Shown in pieces: positions 28,520 through 36,830 of a DNA stretch of 64,000 nt (positions are counted from its first letter, which is position 1; every line of letters begins with the position of its first letter). This DNA comes from Bacteroidales bacterium (GTDB lineage Bacteria; Bacteroidota; Bacteroidia; Bacteroidales; F082). The DNA lies in the NCBI GenBank assembly GCA_024709145.1, contig JANJXG010000010.1, positions 62,001 to 126,000 on the forward strand, in the 5' to 3' direction. A model generated the notes under the pieces. That model made no database searches. It was not told the origin of the DNA and saw only the letters and a program-made list of their open reading frames with translations. The translations under genes and the position numbers were made by a program.

Positions 28520-29707
28520 TTAATCGAGAATTTCGGTAACCTGACCTGCACCTACTGTACGTCCACCCTCACGGATAGCGAAGCGCAAACCTTTGGTCAT
28601 GGCGATTTCCGCAATCAATTTAACTTCAATGGTAAGGTTGTCGCCTGGCATAACCATTTCAACACCTGCAGGAAGAACGATCTCGCCTGTTACGTCAGTA
28701 GTTCTGAAATAGAACTGTGGACGATATTTGTTGTGGAATGGAGTGTGACGGCCACCTTCTTCTTTTTTCAGGATATAAACCTCAGCTTTGAAATGTTTAT
28801 GAGGTTTTACTGAGCCTGGAGCAACAATAACCATACCCCTGCGGATTTCATCCTTGTCAATACCACGGAGCAACAAACCAGCGTTGTCACCAGCCTCACC
28901 ACGGTCAAGAATTTTGCGGAACATTTCAACTCCCGTAACAACTGATTTGAGTTTTTCAGCTCCCATACCGATAATTTCTACCGGATCACTGGTGTTGATA
29001 ACACCTGTTTCGATACGACCTGTTGCAACAGTACCACGACCTGTAATTGAGAATACGTCTTCAATTGGCATAAGGAATGGTTTATCCTGATCGCGTTCGG
29101 GAAGCGGAATCCAGGCATCGCAGGCATCCATCAGTTCATAGATTTTTTCTACCCACTTTGGTTCTTTATTCAAACCACCAAGCGCTGAACCCTGGATAAC
29201 CGGAGTATTATCACCATCAAATTTATAGAATGAGAGGAGGTCTCTAACTTCCATTTCAACAAGTTCCAACAACTCTTCATCGTCAACAAGGTCAACCTTG
29301 TTCATGAAAACAACCAATCTTGGAACACCAACCTGACGTGCAAGAAGGATGTGCTCGCGGGTTTGTGGCATAGGACCGTCGGTAGCAGCTACAACGATGA
29401 TGGCACCGTCCATCTGAGCAGCACCTGTAACCATGTTTTTAACATAGTCAGCGTGACCGGGGCAGTCAACGTGAGCGTAGTGACGAGCTACGGTTTCATA
29501 CTCAACGTGAGCTGTATTGATGGTGATACCCCTTTCCTTTTCTTCTGGAGCAGCATCAATAGAGTCAAATGATTTAAACTGAGCAAGACCCTTGTCAGCT
29601 AAACACAGTGTGATAGCAGCAGTGAGTGTAGTCTTACCGTGGTCAACGTGACCAATTGTTCCGATGTTAACGTGTGGCTTGGTCCTTGAAAATTTTTCTT
29701 TAGCCAT
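28520..29707 (-). CDS. tuf: Elongation factor Tu
   Basis: EF-Tu (395 residues) delivers aminoacyl-tRNA to the ribosome. GTPase motifs are intact: GHVDHGKT near residue 19, then [12 protein letters not shown], then NKVD. Domains 2 and 3 end in the normal [15 protein letters not shown]. The start is ATG 29707 ([16 protein letters not shown]). An open frame continuing to 29803 reads through tRNA-Thr and is an artefact. It sits between tRNA-Thr(GGT) and tRNA-Trp in one leftward transcript. Confidence 0.98.
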   Translation of the reverse strand: MAKEKFSRTKPHVNIGTIGHVDHGKTTLTAAITLCLADKGLAQFKSFDSIDAAPEEKERGITINTAHVEYETVARHYAHVDCPGHADYVKNMVTGAAQMDGAIIVVAATDGPMPQTREHILLARQVGVPRLVVFMNKVDLVDDEELLELVEMEVRDLLSFYKFDGDNTPVIQGSALGGLNKEPKWVEKIYELMDACDAWIPLPERDQDKPFLMPIEDVFSITGRGTVATGRIETGVINTSDPVEIIGMGAEKLKSVVTGVEMFRKILDRGEAGDNAGLLLRGIDKDEIRRGMVIVAPGSVKPHKHFKAEVYILKKEEGGRHTPFHNKYRPQFYFRTTDVTGEIVLPAGVEMVMPGDNLTIEVKLIAEIAMTKGLRFAIREGGRTVGAGQVTEILD

Positions 29708-29745
29708 ATCTACTTTGTTTATTAAAGGTGTTAAAAGATTATTTG

Positions 29746-29817
29746 AGCCAATGACGAGGATTGAACTCGTGACCTCTTCCTTACCAAGGAAGCGCTCTAC
29801 CACTGAGCTACATCGGC
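29746..29817 (-). tRNA. tRNA-Thr (GGT anticodon)
   Basis: The acceptor is GCCGATG with CATTGGC and discriminator T. The anticodon stem is CTTCC/GGAAG with loop TTGGTAA. The T arm contains GAGTTCAATCCTC. No CCA is encoded. It is 38 bases upstream of the tuf start. Confidence 0.95.
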
Positions 29818-29822
29818 TTTTG

Positions 29823-29895
29823 AGCGGGAAACCGGGCTCGAACCGGCCACCTACAGCTTGGAAGGCTGTCGCTCTACCAAATGAGCTATTCCCGC
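29823..29895 (-). tRNA. tRNA-Gly (TCC anticodon)
   Basis: The acceptor is GCGGGAA with TTCCCGC and discriminator T. The anticodon loop CTTCCAA is closed by ACAGC/GCTGT. The T arm is GCCGGTTCGAGCCCGGT. No CCA is encoded. It lies five bases from tRNA-Thr(GGT). Confidence 0.95.
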
Positions 29896-29900
29896 ATTGG

Positions 29901-29982
29901 TGGGGGAGGAAGGATTCGAACCTCCGAAGGCTGCGCCAACAGATTTACAGTCTGCCCCATTTGACCGCTCTGGTACTCCCCC
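29901..29982 (-). tRNA. tRNA-Tyr (GTA anticodon)
   Basis: This is an 82-base class II tRNA with a long variable arm. The acceptor is GGGGGAG with CTCCCCC and discriminator A, and the anticodon is GTA in CTGTAAAT. The bases after the discriminator happen to read CCA (29898-29900). It lies five bases from tRNA-Gly. Confidence 0.95.
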
Positions 29983-30009
29983 AAAAAAAAATTCAAAATG
30001 TCTTACTTG

Positions 30010-30083
30010 AGCCGGTAGAGGGATTCGAACCCCCGACCAGCTGATTACAAATCAGCTGCTCTGGCCAACTGAGCTACACCGGC
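30010..30083 (-). tRNA. tRNA-Thr (TGT anticodon)
   Basis: The acceptor is GCCGGTG with TACCGGC (one G-T pair) and discriminator T. The anticodon stem GCTGA/TCAGC closes the loop TTTGTAA. It is the first gene of the tRNA-tuf transcript, about 50 bases after the predicted transcription start. Confidence 0.95.
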
Positions 30084-30114
30084 TTTTGTTAAAGAACGTC
30101 GGTCTCATAAAAAA

Positions 30115-30140
30115 TGCAGACCCCTTTAAAAAGGTCTGCA
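30115..30140 (-). promoter_or_regulatory. Hairpin at the 5' end of the tRNA-tuf transcript (or terminator of hpf)
   Basis: TGCAGACC at 30115-30122 pairs with GGTCTGCA at 30133-30140, and in the leftward sense is followed by six T residues. It looks like an intrinsic terminator for the hpf/xer unit. However, it lies right after the -7 element of a strong promoter, so the tRNA-tuf transcript would itself begin within or next to it. Confidence 0.55.
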
Positions 30141-30169
30141 AAAATAGATAGTTTAATTTAATTGGCAAA
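30139..30169 (-). promoter_or_regulatory. Strong Bacteroidota promoter for the tRNA-tuf-sec-rpl-rpo block
   Basis: Read leftward, TTTG at 30166-30169 is followed after exactly 19 bases by TATTTTTG at 30139-30146, a full match to the consensus. It is the only full-consensus promoter I found upstream of the four tRNAs and tuf, and probably drives the whole block at least as far as tuf. Confidence 0.8.
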
Positions 30170-30235
30170 GATTTTTACTAAAAAAAAATGTAAAAACTTC
30201 CAAAACTTGTTCAACTAATTGAAATAGAATATTTT

Positions 30236-30532
30236 CTATTTGTTATGCTTGGCTTTATGCTTCTCAATTTGCTTCTTTAAAGCATCAATTACTTCGTCAG
30301 TAGCTTCCTCGAAGGTCTTACTTTGCTTGGATGCAAACAGGTCATTGCCCTTTATCAATAGCTTTATCTCGGTGATTTTATTCTCCGGATTCTCCGTGTT
30401 TTCCAACTTGAGCACAACTTCTGCTCCAATTATTTCACTGAAAAGCTTGCCAAGTTTCTCAATCTTGTTCGTGATAAAGGCTTCCAATTTTTGATCGGCT
30501 TTGAAGTGTACCGATGTGATGTTAACTGTCAT
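30236..30532 (-). CDS. hpf: Ribosome hibernation-promoting factor (short form)
   Basis: The 98-residue protein has the S30AE/RaiA fold pattern: MTVNITSVHFKADQKLEAFI, then KIEKLGKLFSEIIGAEVVL and the late FEEATDEVIDALKKQIEKHK. It binds the decoding centre of idle ribosomes. There is no C-terminal dimerisation extension, so it is the short type. It follows the Xer recombinase by 30 bases, as is common in this phylum. Confidence 0.93.
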   Translation of the reverse strand: MTVNITSVHFKADQKLEAFITNKIEKLGKLFSEIIGAEVVLKLENTENPENKITEIKLLIKGNDLFASKQSKTFEEATDEVIDALKKQIEKHKAKHNK

Positions 30533-30562
30533 AATTACCTCCTTTTAGTTATTGATTGTTAT

Positions 30563-31438
30563 TTAGCCCTTTGGATGGGCTTGTTGATGAATCTTTTTGA
30601 GTTCTTCTATCGTGCCATGTGTGTAAACTTGTGTTGCTGCCAGACTGGAATGTCCTAATAACTCCTTAACTGCCAGTAGGCTGGCTCCATTGTTGAGTAA
30701 ATGGGTTGCAAATGTGTGTCTCAATACATGCGGACTGGTTTTTGTCAAAGTTGTACCTTCTTTTAATGTTTCTGAAACGAGATTGTATAAATAACTCTCA
30801 CTGGCTTTTTTTCCTAACCTGTTAACAATAAGCCAATCACCTTTTGGTTGAATTTCCATCCGTTCATGCAGGTATTGTCTGATCAGTTTGCCAAGTGATT
30901 GATCAAACGGAATCAGGCGTTGTTTGTTTCTTTTTCCTTGCACTTTTATTTGATTTTGCGCAAAATCAATGTCCTGGATGCTCAATCCAAGAAGCTCTGA
31001 ACGACGCAACCCGCATTGATAGAGCAATTCGATGGCTATTTTTTTTACCTGACTGTTGAAATCGTTTATCAGTGGTTCGGCAACCATGTTGTACATATCC
31101 GATTGAGGCACAAATACAGCGATTCTTTTTTTTGTTTTCAGAGCTTTCTGCAGCGAAACGGGGTGTTTTTCAATTACACCGTTTCTCAGCAGGAAGTTGT
31201 AAAACCCCTTCAGGGTTGAAATTTTGCGGTTAATGCTGCTGTTGTCGAGGTGATTTTGTTTGAGGCCGGCTATCCATTGCCGAATCATTTTTTCATCAAC
31301 CAAGGCCAGGTTGATTTGATTATAATACTGCTCCAAAAAGGATTGAAATTGCATCAGATCAGTTTGATATGCTCTGAGAGTATGTTGTGAGTACCTTTTT
31401 TCGGAACGGATATATATGATGAAATCCTCAATCGTCAT
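30563..31438 (-). CDS. xerC: XerC/XerD-type tyrosine recombinase
   Basis: This is a 291-residue tyrosine recombinase with a SAM-like N-terminal domain and a complete catalytic set. Arg is in CGLRRSELLG, HxxR is in SPHVLRHTFATHLL, a second His is in LGHSSLAATQ, and the nucleophile Tyr is in VYTHGT. Its size and its place in the rpsU-xer-hpf order point to the housekeeping chromosome-dimer resolvase rather than a mobile integrase. I cannot tell XerC from XerD. ATG 31438 is chosen over a TTG three codons earlier. The upstream rpsU terminator ends only a few bases before this start. Confidence 0.9.
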   Translation of the reverse strand: MTIEDFIIYIRSEKRYSQHTLRAYQTDLMQFQSFLEQYYNQINLALVDEKMIRQWIAGLKQNHLDNSSINRKISTLKGFYNFLLRNGVIEKHPVSLQKALKTKKRIAVFVPQSDMYNMVAEPLINDFNSQVKKIAIELLYQCGLRRSELLGLSIQDIDFAQNQIKVQGKRNKQRLIPFDQSLGKLIRQYLHERMEIQPKGDWLIVNRLGKKASESYLYNLVSETLKEGTTLTKTSPHVLRHTFATHLLNNGASLLAVKELLGHSSLAATQVYTHGTIEELKKIHQQAHPKG

Positions 31439-31442
31439 GACA

Positions 31443-31497
31443 AACAAAAAAAACTTTGATGTAAATTTACGATAAAATCGGCCTACATCAAAGTTTT
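31443..31497 (-). terminator. Long-loop terminator after rpsU, directly before xer
   Basis: The 14-base arms AAAACTTTGATGTA (31450-31463) and TACATCAAAGTTTT (31484-31497) pair perfectly around a 20-base loop that itself holds CGAT/ATCG. Leftward, the stem runs into a T-rich stretch. It ends five bases before the recombinase ATG, so xer and hpf must rely on read-through or on a promoter inside this element. Confidence 0.7.
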
Positions 31498-31527
31498 AAT
31501 GAAAAAGATTCTTGCAAAACGGAGGCT

Positions 31528-31722
31528 TTAGTTTTCGGCCTCCTGGCGTAGCTGTTGAACGTAAATAGCCTTCAGTCTTTGCTCTCTGTTGATCACAGAT
31601 GGCTTGGTGAATTTTTGACGGTTACGGAGTTCTTTAATAACACCGGTTTTCTCAAATTTTCTTTTGTACTTTTTTAAGGCACGGTCGATGCTCTCGCCTT
31701 CTTTTACAGGAATAATGATCAT
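31528..31722 (-). CDS. rpsU: 30S ribosomal protein S21
   Basis: The protein has 64 residues and is very basic, with the canonical IIIPVKEGESIDRALKKYKRK opening. S21 assists initiation on the small subunit. In Bacteroidota the 16S anti-Shine-Dalgarno is partly hidden by a pocket that includes bS21 (established for the phylum), which fits the absence of clear ribosome-binding sites throughout this window. It is followed by a terminator. Confidence 0.97.
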   Translation of the reverse strand: MIIIPVKEGESIDRALKKYKRKFEKTGVIKELRNRQKFTKPSVINREQRLKAIYVQQLRQEAEN

Positions 31723-31781
31723 GTTAAATACACTCTCTTTCTTTAAGTGATGAATAATGAAGTTAATTAACTTTTGGCCGG

Positions 31782-31789
31782 CAAAAATA
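31782..31789 (-). promoter_or_regulatory. -7 element for rpsU
   Basis: Read leftward, TATTTTTG matches TAnnTTTG and lies about 60 bases before the rpsU start. I see no good -33 partner. Confidence 0.45.
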
Positions 31790-31854
31790 TAAAAAGTTTC
31801 GGAATGTTTTCATTCTGACCCGTTTATTTTTTTCAGGGTGTTAGAATAACTTTT

Positions 31855-34077
31855 TTACTGTAGTTGATTTTGCCGGAGAAGATGTTCAAACAGGAAATTG
31901 TCCATTTTTTCATATAAGTGTAGCCTGGTGTTACCGCCATAAATACCATGATTTCTGTTGGGATAAATCATCAGGTCGAACTGTTTATTGGCTTTAACCA
32001 GTGCGTTGATCATTTCCATCGTATTTTGGTAATGAACGTTGTCATCTCCGCTGCCATGAACAAGCAGGAAATTTCCTTTCAGTTTGTCAACATGGTTGAT
32101 GGGAGAGTTTAAATCATATCCATCAGTGTTTTCCGAAGGGAGTTGCATATAGCGCTCGGTATAGATGTTGTCATAATAACGCCAATTGGTTACCGGAGCT
32201 ACTGCAATGGCAGTACTGATGTATTCAGCACCCTTGGTGATGCCAAGGCTTGCCATATAGCCTCCGTAGCTCCAGCCAAAAACGCCTATTTTTGCCGGGT
32301 CAACATAGGCTTGTTGCGAAAGATAGCGTGCCGTCGCAATTAAATCTTCGGTTTCGTATTTTCCCAATTCTTTGTATGTCATTTTCTTAAAGAGAGATCC
32401 TCTTGCTCCTGTTCCCCTGTTGTCAACCGACACAACGATAATCCCTTTTTGAGCAAGGTGCTGAAACCATAAACCATTGGCTCCTCCCCATGAATTGTTT
32501 ACAGTTTGTGCTCCCGGACCACCATATATATATAGGAGTACCGGATATTTTTTCTTCGGATCGAAATCAGGAGGCAGGAGTTTCCATGCATTTAAGTCAA
32601 CAACTTTGCCGTCAGGTAGTTTGAAGCTGGAATCGCTTATTTCGAAAAACTCAAACGCTGGTAGTTTATATTCTATCAGGCGGGCTTTCAGGCTGGCATT
32701 GTCCTTAAGGGTTCTGATCAGTCTACCGTTTCCCTCATGCACTGTGATCAAAGCGGGGCTGTTGATGGTTGTGTTTGTATTGAGAAAGTAGGAGAAATCG
32801 CTGCTAAACATGGCCGAGTTGTGCCCGGGAGCATCGCTAACTACCTGAATTTTGCCTTTAAGATCTACTTTGTAGATTCCTCTGTCTAGAGGACTGTTCA
32901 TGGCACTTTGAAAAAACAACTGCTTACTGTCAGGGTCATAACCATAAATCTTAGTGACATCCCACTCGCCTGCAGTTAATTGCTTAACAAGTTTTCCAGT
33001 CAGATCATATTGATAGATGTGATTGTATCCATCAAGCTCACTTGTTAGTATAAAACTTTTGCCATCAGGAAGGAAATACAAATCATCTGTAATATCGACG
33101 TAATATGGACTTTTTTCTTCATAAACAAGGGTAGTCTTCGCGTTGCGGGTGTCAGCAAAAAACAGTTCAAAGTGGTTTTGATGGCGATTCAAACGTTGAA
33201 TGGAAAGCATGTCGGGGTTTCTTGTCCATTTAATTCTTGGAATATAAATATCAGAATTTTCACCCAGGTCGATTTCAGAGGTAAGACCGGTTTCGAGGTT
33301 AAAGACTTTAACTTGAACAATCGAGTTGCGCTCCCCGGCTTTCGGATATTTGTATTTATATTGTTCGGGATACAGATTGCCGTAATATGTCATTTGAAAC
33401 TCTTTCACCTGTGATTCATCAAAGCGGATGAAGGCAATTTTTTTACTGTCGGGCGACCAGAAAAATGCCTGGGTAAAACTGAATTCTTCTTCATAAACCC
33501 AGTCAGTGGTTCCGTTAATAATTTCGTTCCAAAGTCCGTCAGTGGTAATTGCTTTTTCCTCTCCTGAAAGTAAATCTTTTAAAAAAAGATTATTATCTCT
33601 AGCGAAAGCAATCTTTTGGCCATCAGGCGAAAAGGTGGCAAGTTGTTGTTTGCCGCCTTCTGAAAGTGCATTGAGTTTTTTTGTTGTCAGGTCAAAAATG
33701 TAAAAAGCTGATTTCACTGAATGACGATAAATCATTTCTGCTTCTGTAGGGATCAGCATTTTCGTTTCATCAGGGCTGAATGTGTAATCAGAGAGCGCAA
33801 CCGGCTTATCACTACTTTGCAGTGTGAGATCCGTGGCTTTGACAAGGGTATAGAGAAGTTTTCCGGATTCGTAGGTGTAAACATTGAGATCGCCATTTTC
33901 GATGGTTGAAAAATTATTGCCGTCCTTCATCGGGTTGATACCATAAACATTTTCGGAGGCGAATGTCCTGCTTGCCCAGATGTCTTTGAGCGTCAGAGCC
34001 TTTTCTTGGGCAAATGTTTCAAACGAGCCTACAGCAATGAGGCAGATTATGTAGATCAGCAGTGATAATTTTCTCAT
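31855..34077 (-). CDS. S9B dipeptidyl peptidase IV-type serine protease
   Basis: This is an exported 740-residue prolyl peptidase. The signal peptide is MRKLSLLIYIICLIAVGSFETFAQ. An eight-bladed propeller domain carries YEEEFSFTQAF, the double-Glu motif that binds the substrate N-terminus in DPP-IV enzymes. The C-terminal alpha/beta hydrolase domain has the nucleophile in GWSYGG (about residue 600), followed by HGSGDDNVHY (Asp) and NRNHGIYGG (His). It removes X-Pro dipeptides from peptides in the periplasm or at the surface. It is probably a single-gene unit. Confidence 0.94.
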   Translation of the reverse strand: MRKLSLLIYIICLIAVGSFETFAQEKALTLKDIWASRTFASENVYGINPMKDGNNFSTIENGDLNVYTYESGKLLYTLVKATDLTLQSSDKPVALSDYTFSPDETKMLIPTEAEMIYRHSVKSAFYIFDLTTKKLNALSEGGKQQLATFSPDGQKIAFARDNNLFLKDLLSGEEKAITTDGLWNEIINGTTDWVYEEEFSFTQAFFWSPDSKKIAFIRFDESQVKEFQMTYYGNLYPEQYKYKYPKAGERNSIVQVKVFNLETGLTSEIDLGENSDIYIPRIKWTRNPDMLSIQRLNRHQNHFELFFADTRNAKTTLVYEEKSPYYVDITDDLYFLPDGKSFILTSELDGYNHIYQYDLTGKLVKQLTAGEWDVTKIYGYDPDSKQLFFQSAMNSPLDRGIYKVDLKGKIQVVSDAPGHNSAMFSSDFSYFLNTNTTINSPALITVHEGNGRLIRTLKDNASLKARLIEYKLPAFEFFEISDSSFKLPDGKVVDLNAWKLLPPDFDPKKKYPVLLYIYGGPGAQTVNNSWGGANGLWFQHLAQKGIIVVSVDNRGTGARGSLFKKMTYKELGKYETEDLIATARYLSQQAYVDPAKIGVFGWSYGGYMASLGITKGAEYISTAIAVAPVTNWRYYDNIYTERYMQLPSENTDGYDLNSPINHVDKLKGNFLLVHGSGDDNVHYQNTMEMINALVKANKQFDLMIYPNRNHGIYGGNTRLHLYEKMDNFLFEHLLRQNQLQ

Positions 34078-34103
34078 AAGGATTAACTTTTAAAGAATTT
34101 GTT

Positions 34104-34111
34104 CAAAAATA
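34104..34111 (-). promoter_or_regulatory. -7 element for the DPP-IV gene
   Basis: Leftward TATTTTTG lies 27 bases before the ATG. It is back to back with the tRNA-Val promoter, so this short region serves both directions. Confidence 0.45.
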
Positions 34112-34132
34112 CACAAATTAATTCAGTCGGTG

Positions 34133-34164
34133 TTGCTGGGAATGGGAGGGTTTTATTATTTTTG
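34133..34164 (+). promoter_or_regulatory. Promoter for tRNA-Val
   Basis: TTG at 34133-34135 and TATTTTTG at 34157-34164 are 21 bases apart, in line with the phylum consensus. The tRNA begins 20 bases later. Confidence 0.6.
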
Positions 34165-34184
34165 CAATCCGATTTTTTTGAAGC

Positions 34185-34259
34185 GGGCGTTTAACTCAGT
34201 TGGTTTAGAGTGTCACCTTGACAGGGTGGAAGTCACTGGTTCGAGTCCAGTAACGCCCA
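34185..34259 (+). tRNA. tRNA-Val (GAC anticodon)
   Basis: The acceptor is GGGCGTT with AACGCCC and discriminator A. The anticodon loop TTGACAG is closed by TCACC/GGTGG with one G-T pair. The T arm is ACTGGTTCGAGTCCAGT. No CCA is encoded. It is a single-gene unit with its own promoter and terminator. Confidence 0.95.
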
Positions 34260-34260
34260 C

Positions 34261-34291
34261 AAAGCAGTCAGCAAAATATGACTGCTTTTTT
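34261..34291 (+). terminator. Terminator after tRNA-Val
   Basis: AAAGCAGTCA pairs perfectly with TGACTGCTTT around an eight-base loop and runs into a T tract. It begins two bases after the tRNA 3' end and overlaps the end of the convergent outer-membrane protein gene. Confidence 0.85.
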
Positions 34292-35018
34292 ATTTTCGGA
34301 CCATTGGATAAGTTCGTGGCTTGAAAATTTTATAGGATATACCCAGTGTCGTCAGGTTATAAAAGTCATAAGGTGATCTGTTTGCGCTCTCAAAAGAATC
34401 AAGGCGGTCCGTATCCATCCATCGGTTTGCAGATTCAAGTCTGATCGACCAGTTTTCATTTATTTTGTAGCTCACACCCACACCTCCAAGTGCAATTCCT
34501 TCAATAACAAGCCCCCATAAACCACTTCCAGAGCCGTAGCCTCTGGATGCAACTACTTCGCTATCTGATATTTGAATTAAATCACTGCTATAATAGCTTA
34601 AACCAACACCAAGAATGAAGTAAGGCGCCCATTTTTGATCAGACCGATACGGAATAAACAATAACATAGGATTCAGGTTAATGCTGAAATTACCTTCAAT
34701 GAGTTTGGCCTCAAAATAGAGGTTGGCATTTGGTTTGCAGCCCGCGATGGAAGCGTAGGCAAGCTGGCCACCAATCCTGAGAAATTGAAATACATCCCAG
34801 CTTAAGGTGCCCTGGAAGGATGAGCCCATTTCATTCACAGGTTTTCGGGTGGGAAAAACATTATTTTTTTTAATGTCGGTAAAAGAAGTTGTAGGCCCTG
34901 CGCTTGCGGTAATAATCAATCCGGGATTAAATAAGTACATTCTATGCACGATACTTTGTGCATTACCGGCTAAAGGCCATATCATGATAAAGACGATCAT
35001 GAAAATGAAACCCTTCAC
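34290..35018 (-). CDS. Predicted outer-membrane beta-barrel protein
   Basis: The 242-residue protein starts at a GTG and has a signal peptide (GFIFMIVFIMIWPLAGNAQ). Regularly spaced amphipathic strands alternate with turns and end in an aromatic strand (LTTLGISYKIF), a pattern expected of an 8-10 stranded barrel of the OmpA/PorT-like kind. YLFNPGLIITASAGPTTSF resembles the first strand of PorT/OMP_b-brl families. The specific function is unknown. The nearest upstream gene on its strand ends 95 bases away. Confidence 0.7.
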   Translation of the reverse strand: MKGFIFMIVFIMIWPLAGNAQSIVHRMYLFNPGLIITASAGPTTSFTDIKKNNVFPTRKPVNEMGSSFQGTLSWDVFQFLRIGGQLAYASIAGCKPNANLYFEAKLIEGNFSINLNPMLLFIPYRSDQKWAPYFILGVGLSYYSSDLIQISDSEVVASRGYGSGSGLWGLVIEGIALGGVGVSYKINENWSIRLESANRWMDTDRLDSFESANRSPYDFYNLTTLGISYKIFKPRTYPMVRK

Positions 35019-35112
35019 AGAGGTTTTTCCTGACAGTCTTTTCCCAGATATTTTTGCCTTATGTAATTGAACCCGTGAGATTATTTTATTTTTTTAATAA
35101 GTTAAAGAAATA

Positions 35113-36516
35113 CTATTTATTTTCAGTTTTTAAGTAGTTATCCATCAGAGAAGAAAGTTGTTCTGCACTGATTCTTTTGCCGATGATATTTTTCTTTTTA
35201 TCAAGCAGGTAGATCACCGGAACGCTGTAAATGTCATATAAATTATGAAAATCTTCTGTCATGCTTTTCATCCCGTTGACATGAAGCCATGGATATTTTT
35301 TTTCATTCAAATAGCGCTTCCATCCTTCAAAATCATTGGTCGAATTAACGGCATAAACCCCCAAATCGTATGTATTGGTTTGATAGAGTTTTGACAATGT
35401 TTCCATCTCCTTTTTACAATGTCCGCAGGTTTGATCCCAAAAAATGATCACAGTGAATTGATTGCTGATTTCGTTGAAAGATCTGAAATTACCAGTGGTA
35501 TCAACTAACCACATATCTGGTGCCTTGAGTCCCAAAAGGTTTCTCCGCATCTTACCGGCTCTTTCAAGTAACTGTTTTTCAATGGATGGTGTAAGATTGC
35601 CAAGCTTGCCTTTGGCAACGTATTGATCAACAATGTGCACGAAAACCTTATCTAATCCCATGATTTTTGGAGTTTGATACTCTGCAATAAAATGCCAGAT
35701 CAGGTAGTCGAGCATGATTTCGTTTCCATTTGTTAAACCTAATAATGCATCAACTTCTTTGATTACCGAATCTGCATCAGGGAGAACCAGCTGCTCGAAA
35801 TAGGTTTTTAGCTTCATAGGAAGCAGTGGAGTCAGAATGAGTCGTTCATCGCTTATATCCACATTTGCCCAAAAATTTGACTTATAATATTTGTAGGCCA
35901 AATCCTGTTCATTTTTTATTTCTTCAGGAATCAATGGATCCTCCATTGCTTTCAGGATTTTCGTAAAAAGCAATGTGGGATAGGTCGAAATTATTTCCAT
36001 CCGAAAATCAGATATTGACTGATTGATCGAATCAAGTTGATTAAGGTAGTGATTCTTTTCAGTTTCAGAGAGGGATGATTTATCAAGTAATAATTTGATA
36101 TCCTCTATTTTGCGATGAGAATCATTTACGAGTGCAATGTGTTCAAAAAATAGTTGGCTGTCTATACTACCTTCCACAACCACTGCAGGCCTGGAATCAT
36201 CTTTACCGGCAGTGATGGAAAAAAACTGTTCGTTACCGACTAAAAACTCGATCAGTTTCTCCTTTTTTGCGTTTGCCAGCAGATAGATTCCTTGTTTTAA
36301 AGGTTTTAGACCAATAAATTGCGCCTTACCCGGTTGACCATGACTCGTATCAGCAATAAAAAACTTATCACCGTAATAATTGGCGAGGTAGAATGTTGTA
36401 TCGGTAGCCGATTCAAGATTGATATTGATCGTATAACCTTGTTGGGCTTGTGCACAATTGCAGGCAATCATTGCGCAAAGCAGGCTTAAAACAGAGGCTA
36501 ATTTTCTTGCACACAT
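35113..36516 (-). CDS. Thioredoxin-domain protein with N-terminal DUF4369/DUF5106-like region
   Basis: This is an exported 467-residue protein. After the signal peptide (SVLSLLCAMIACNCAQAQ) comes a beta-sandwich of the DUF4369 type. A helical DUF5106-like middle section follows, then a TlpA/thioredoxin-like C-terminal domain with active site CGHC (in FWDQTCGHCKKEMETL) and a cis-proline at VPVIYLLD. Such proteins are common in Bacteroidota and are thought to act in periplasmic thiol-disulfide exchange. The partner is unknown. It is divergent from the B12 riboswitch operon. Confidence 0.85.
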   Translation of the reverse strand: MCARKLASVLSLLCAMIACNCAQAQQGYTININLESATDTTFYLANYYGDKFFIADTSHGQPGKAQFIGLKPLKQGIYLLANAKKEKLIEFLVGNEQFFSITAGKDDSRPAVVVEGSIDSQLFFEHIALVNDSHRKIEDIKLLLDKSSLSETEKNHYLNQLDSINQSISDFRMEIISTYPTLLFTKILKAMEDPLIPEEIKNEQDLAYKYYKSNFWANVDISDERLILTPLLPMKLKTYFEQLVLPDADSVIKEVDALLGLTNGNEIMLDYLIWHFIAEYQTPKIMGLDKVFVHIVDQYVAKGKLGNLTPSIEKQLLERAGKMRRNLLGLKAPDMWLVDTTGNFRSFNEISNQFTVIIFWDQTCGHCKKEMETLSKLYQTNTYDLGVYAVNSTNDFEGWKRYLNEKKYPWLHVNGMKSMTEDFHNLYDIYSVPVIYLLDKKKNIIGKRISAEQLSSLMDNYLKTENK

Positions 36517-36541
36517 AAAATTCTTCGTTTATATCAGGGCA

Positions 36542-36549
36542 CAAAATTA
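36542..36549 (-). promoter_or_regulatory. -7 element for the thioredoxin-domain gene
   Basis: Leftward TAATTTTG matches TAnnTTTG and lies 26 bases before the ATG. A -33 element is not obvious. Confidence 0.4.
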
Positions 36550-36616
36550 ACAATAGATCAGCAACGCTGTTGTGTGAATCATCAACAATCGGATGTTGAT
36601 AAATCGGGTGTTTTGA

Positions 36617-36647
36617 TTGTGAACGGTGAGCTAATGTATTATCTTTG
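36617..36647 (+). promoter_or_regulatory. Promoter of the riboswitch-controlled B12 operon
   Basis: TTG at 36617-36619 and TATCTTTG at 36640-36647 are 20 bases apart. Transcription would start near 36654, just where the riboswitch aptamer begins. Confidence 0.65.
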
Positions 36648-36650
36648 CCA

Positions 36651-36830
36651 CGATTTTGGTGTCCAGCCGCTTTTGCGATGGACTTAAAAGGGAACCAGGT
36701 GAAAATCCCGGACAGTACCCGCTGCTGTAAGCTCCTTGAAAAACCACCGGAAACCATTGCCACTGTATCACTTGTATGATATGGGAAGGCCTCCGGAGGG
36801 TGAGTAAGTCAGAAGACCTGCCAAGTCAGT
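36651..36830 (+). ncRNA. Cobalamin riboswitch (adenosylcobalamin family)
   Basis: The conserved core is read in order: AAAAGGGAACCAGGTGAAAA, then TCCCGGACAGTACCCGC, then TGCTGTAA (the B12-box region), GCCACTG, GGGAAGGC and finally GTCAGAAGACCTGCC. Spacing fits a full aptamer with P3-P6. Downstream, 36839-36859 and 36858-36885 can form two hairpins (AAGCTTT/AAAGCTT and TTGTCGA/TCGACAA) that share two bases, so they compete slightly; they may belong to the expression platform. Neither has a T run, so control may act on translation rather than on termination. The first gene starts 105 bases after the aptamer. Confidence 0.93.

Noticed and set aside
29708-29803. Extended EF-Tu start
   Set aside because: The frame reads through tRNA-Thr(GGT); the conserved MAKEKF start is at 29707.
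29664-30044. Open frame of 126 codons on the + strand
   Set aside because: It runs antisense across the tuf start and the tRNA genes; the peptide (with EGFEPPTS-like text) is the well-known artefact of translated tRNA T arms.
29746-30083. tRNA cluster as an integration site
   Set aside because: I find no duplicated tRNA 3' end or integrase nearby.
30563-31438. Tyrosine recombinase as sign of an integrated element
   Set aside because: The size, complete catalytic set and rpsU-xer-hpf neighbourhood fit the housekeeping Xer protein; no attachment-site repeats or cargo are seen near the tRNAs.
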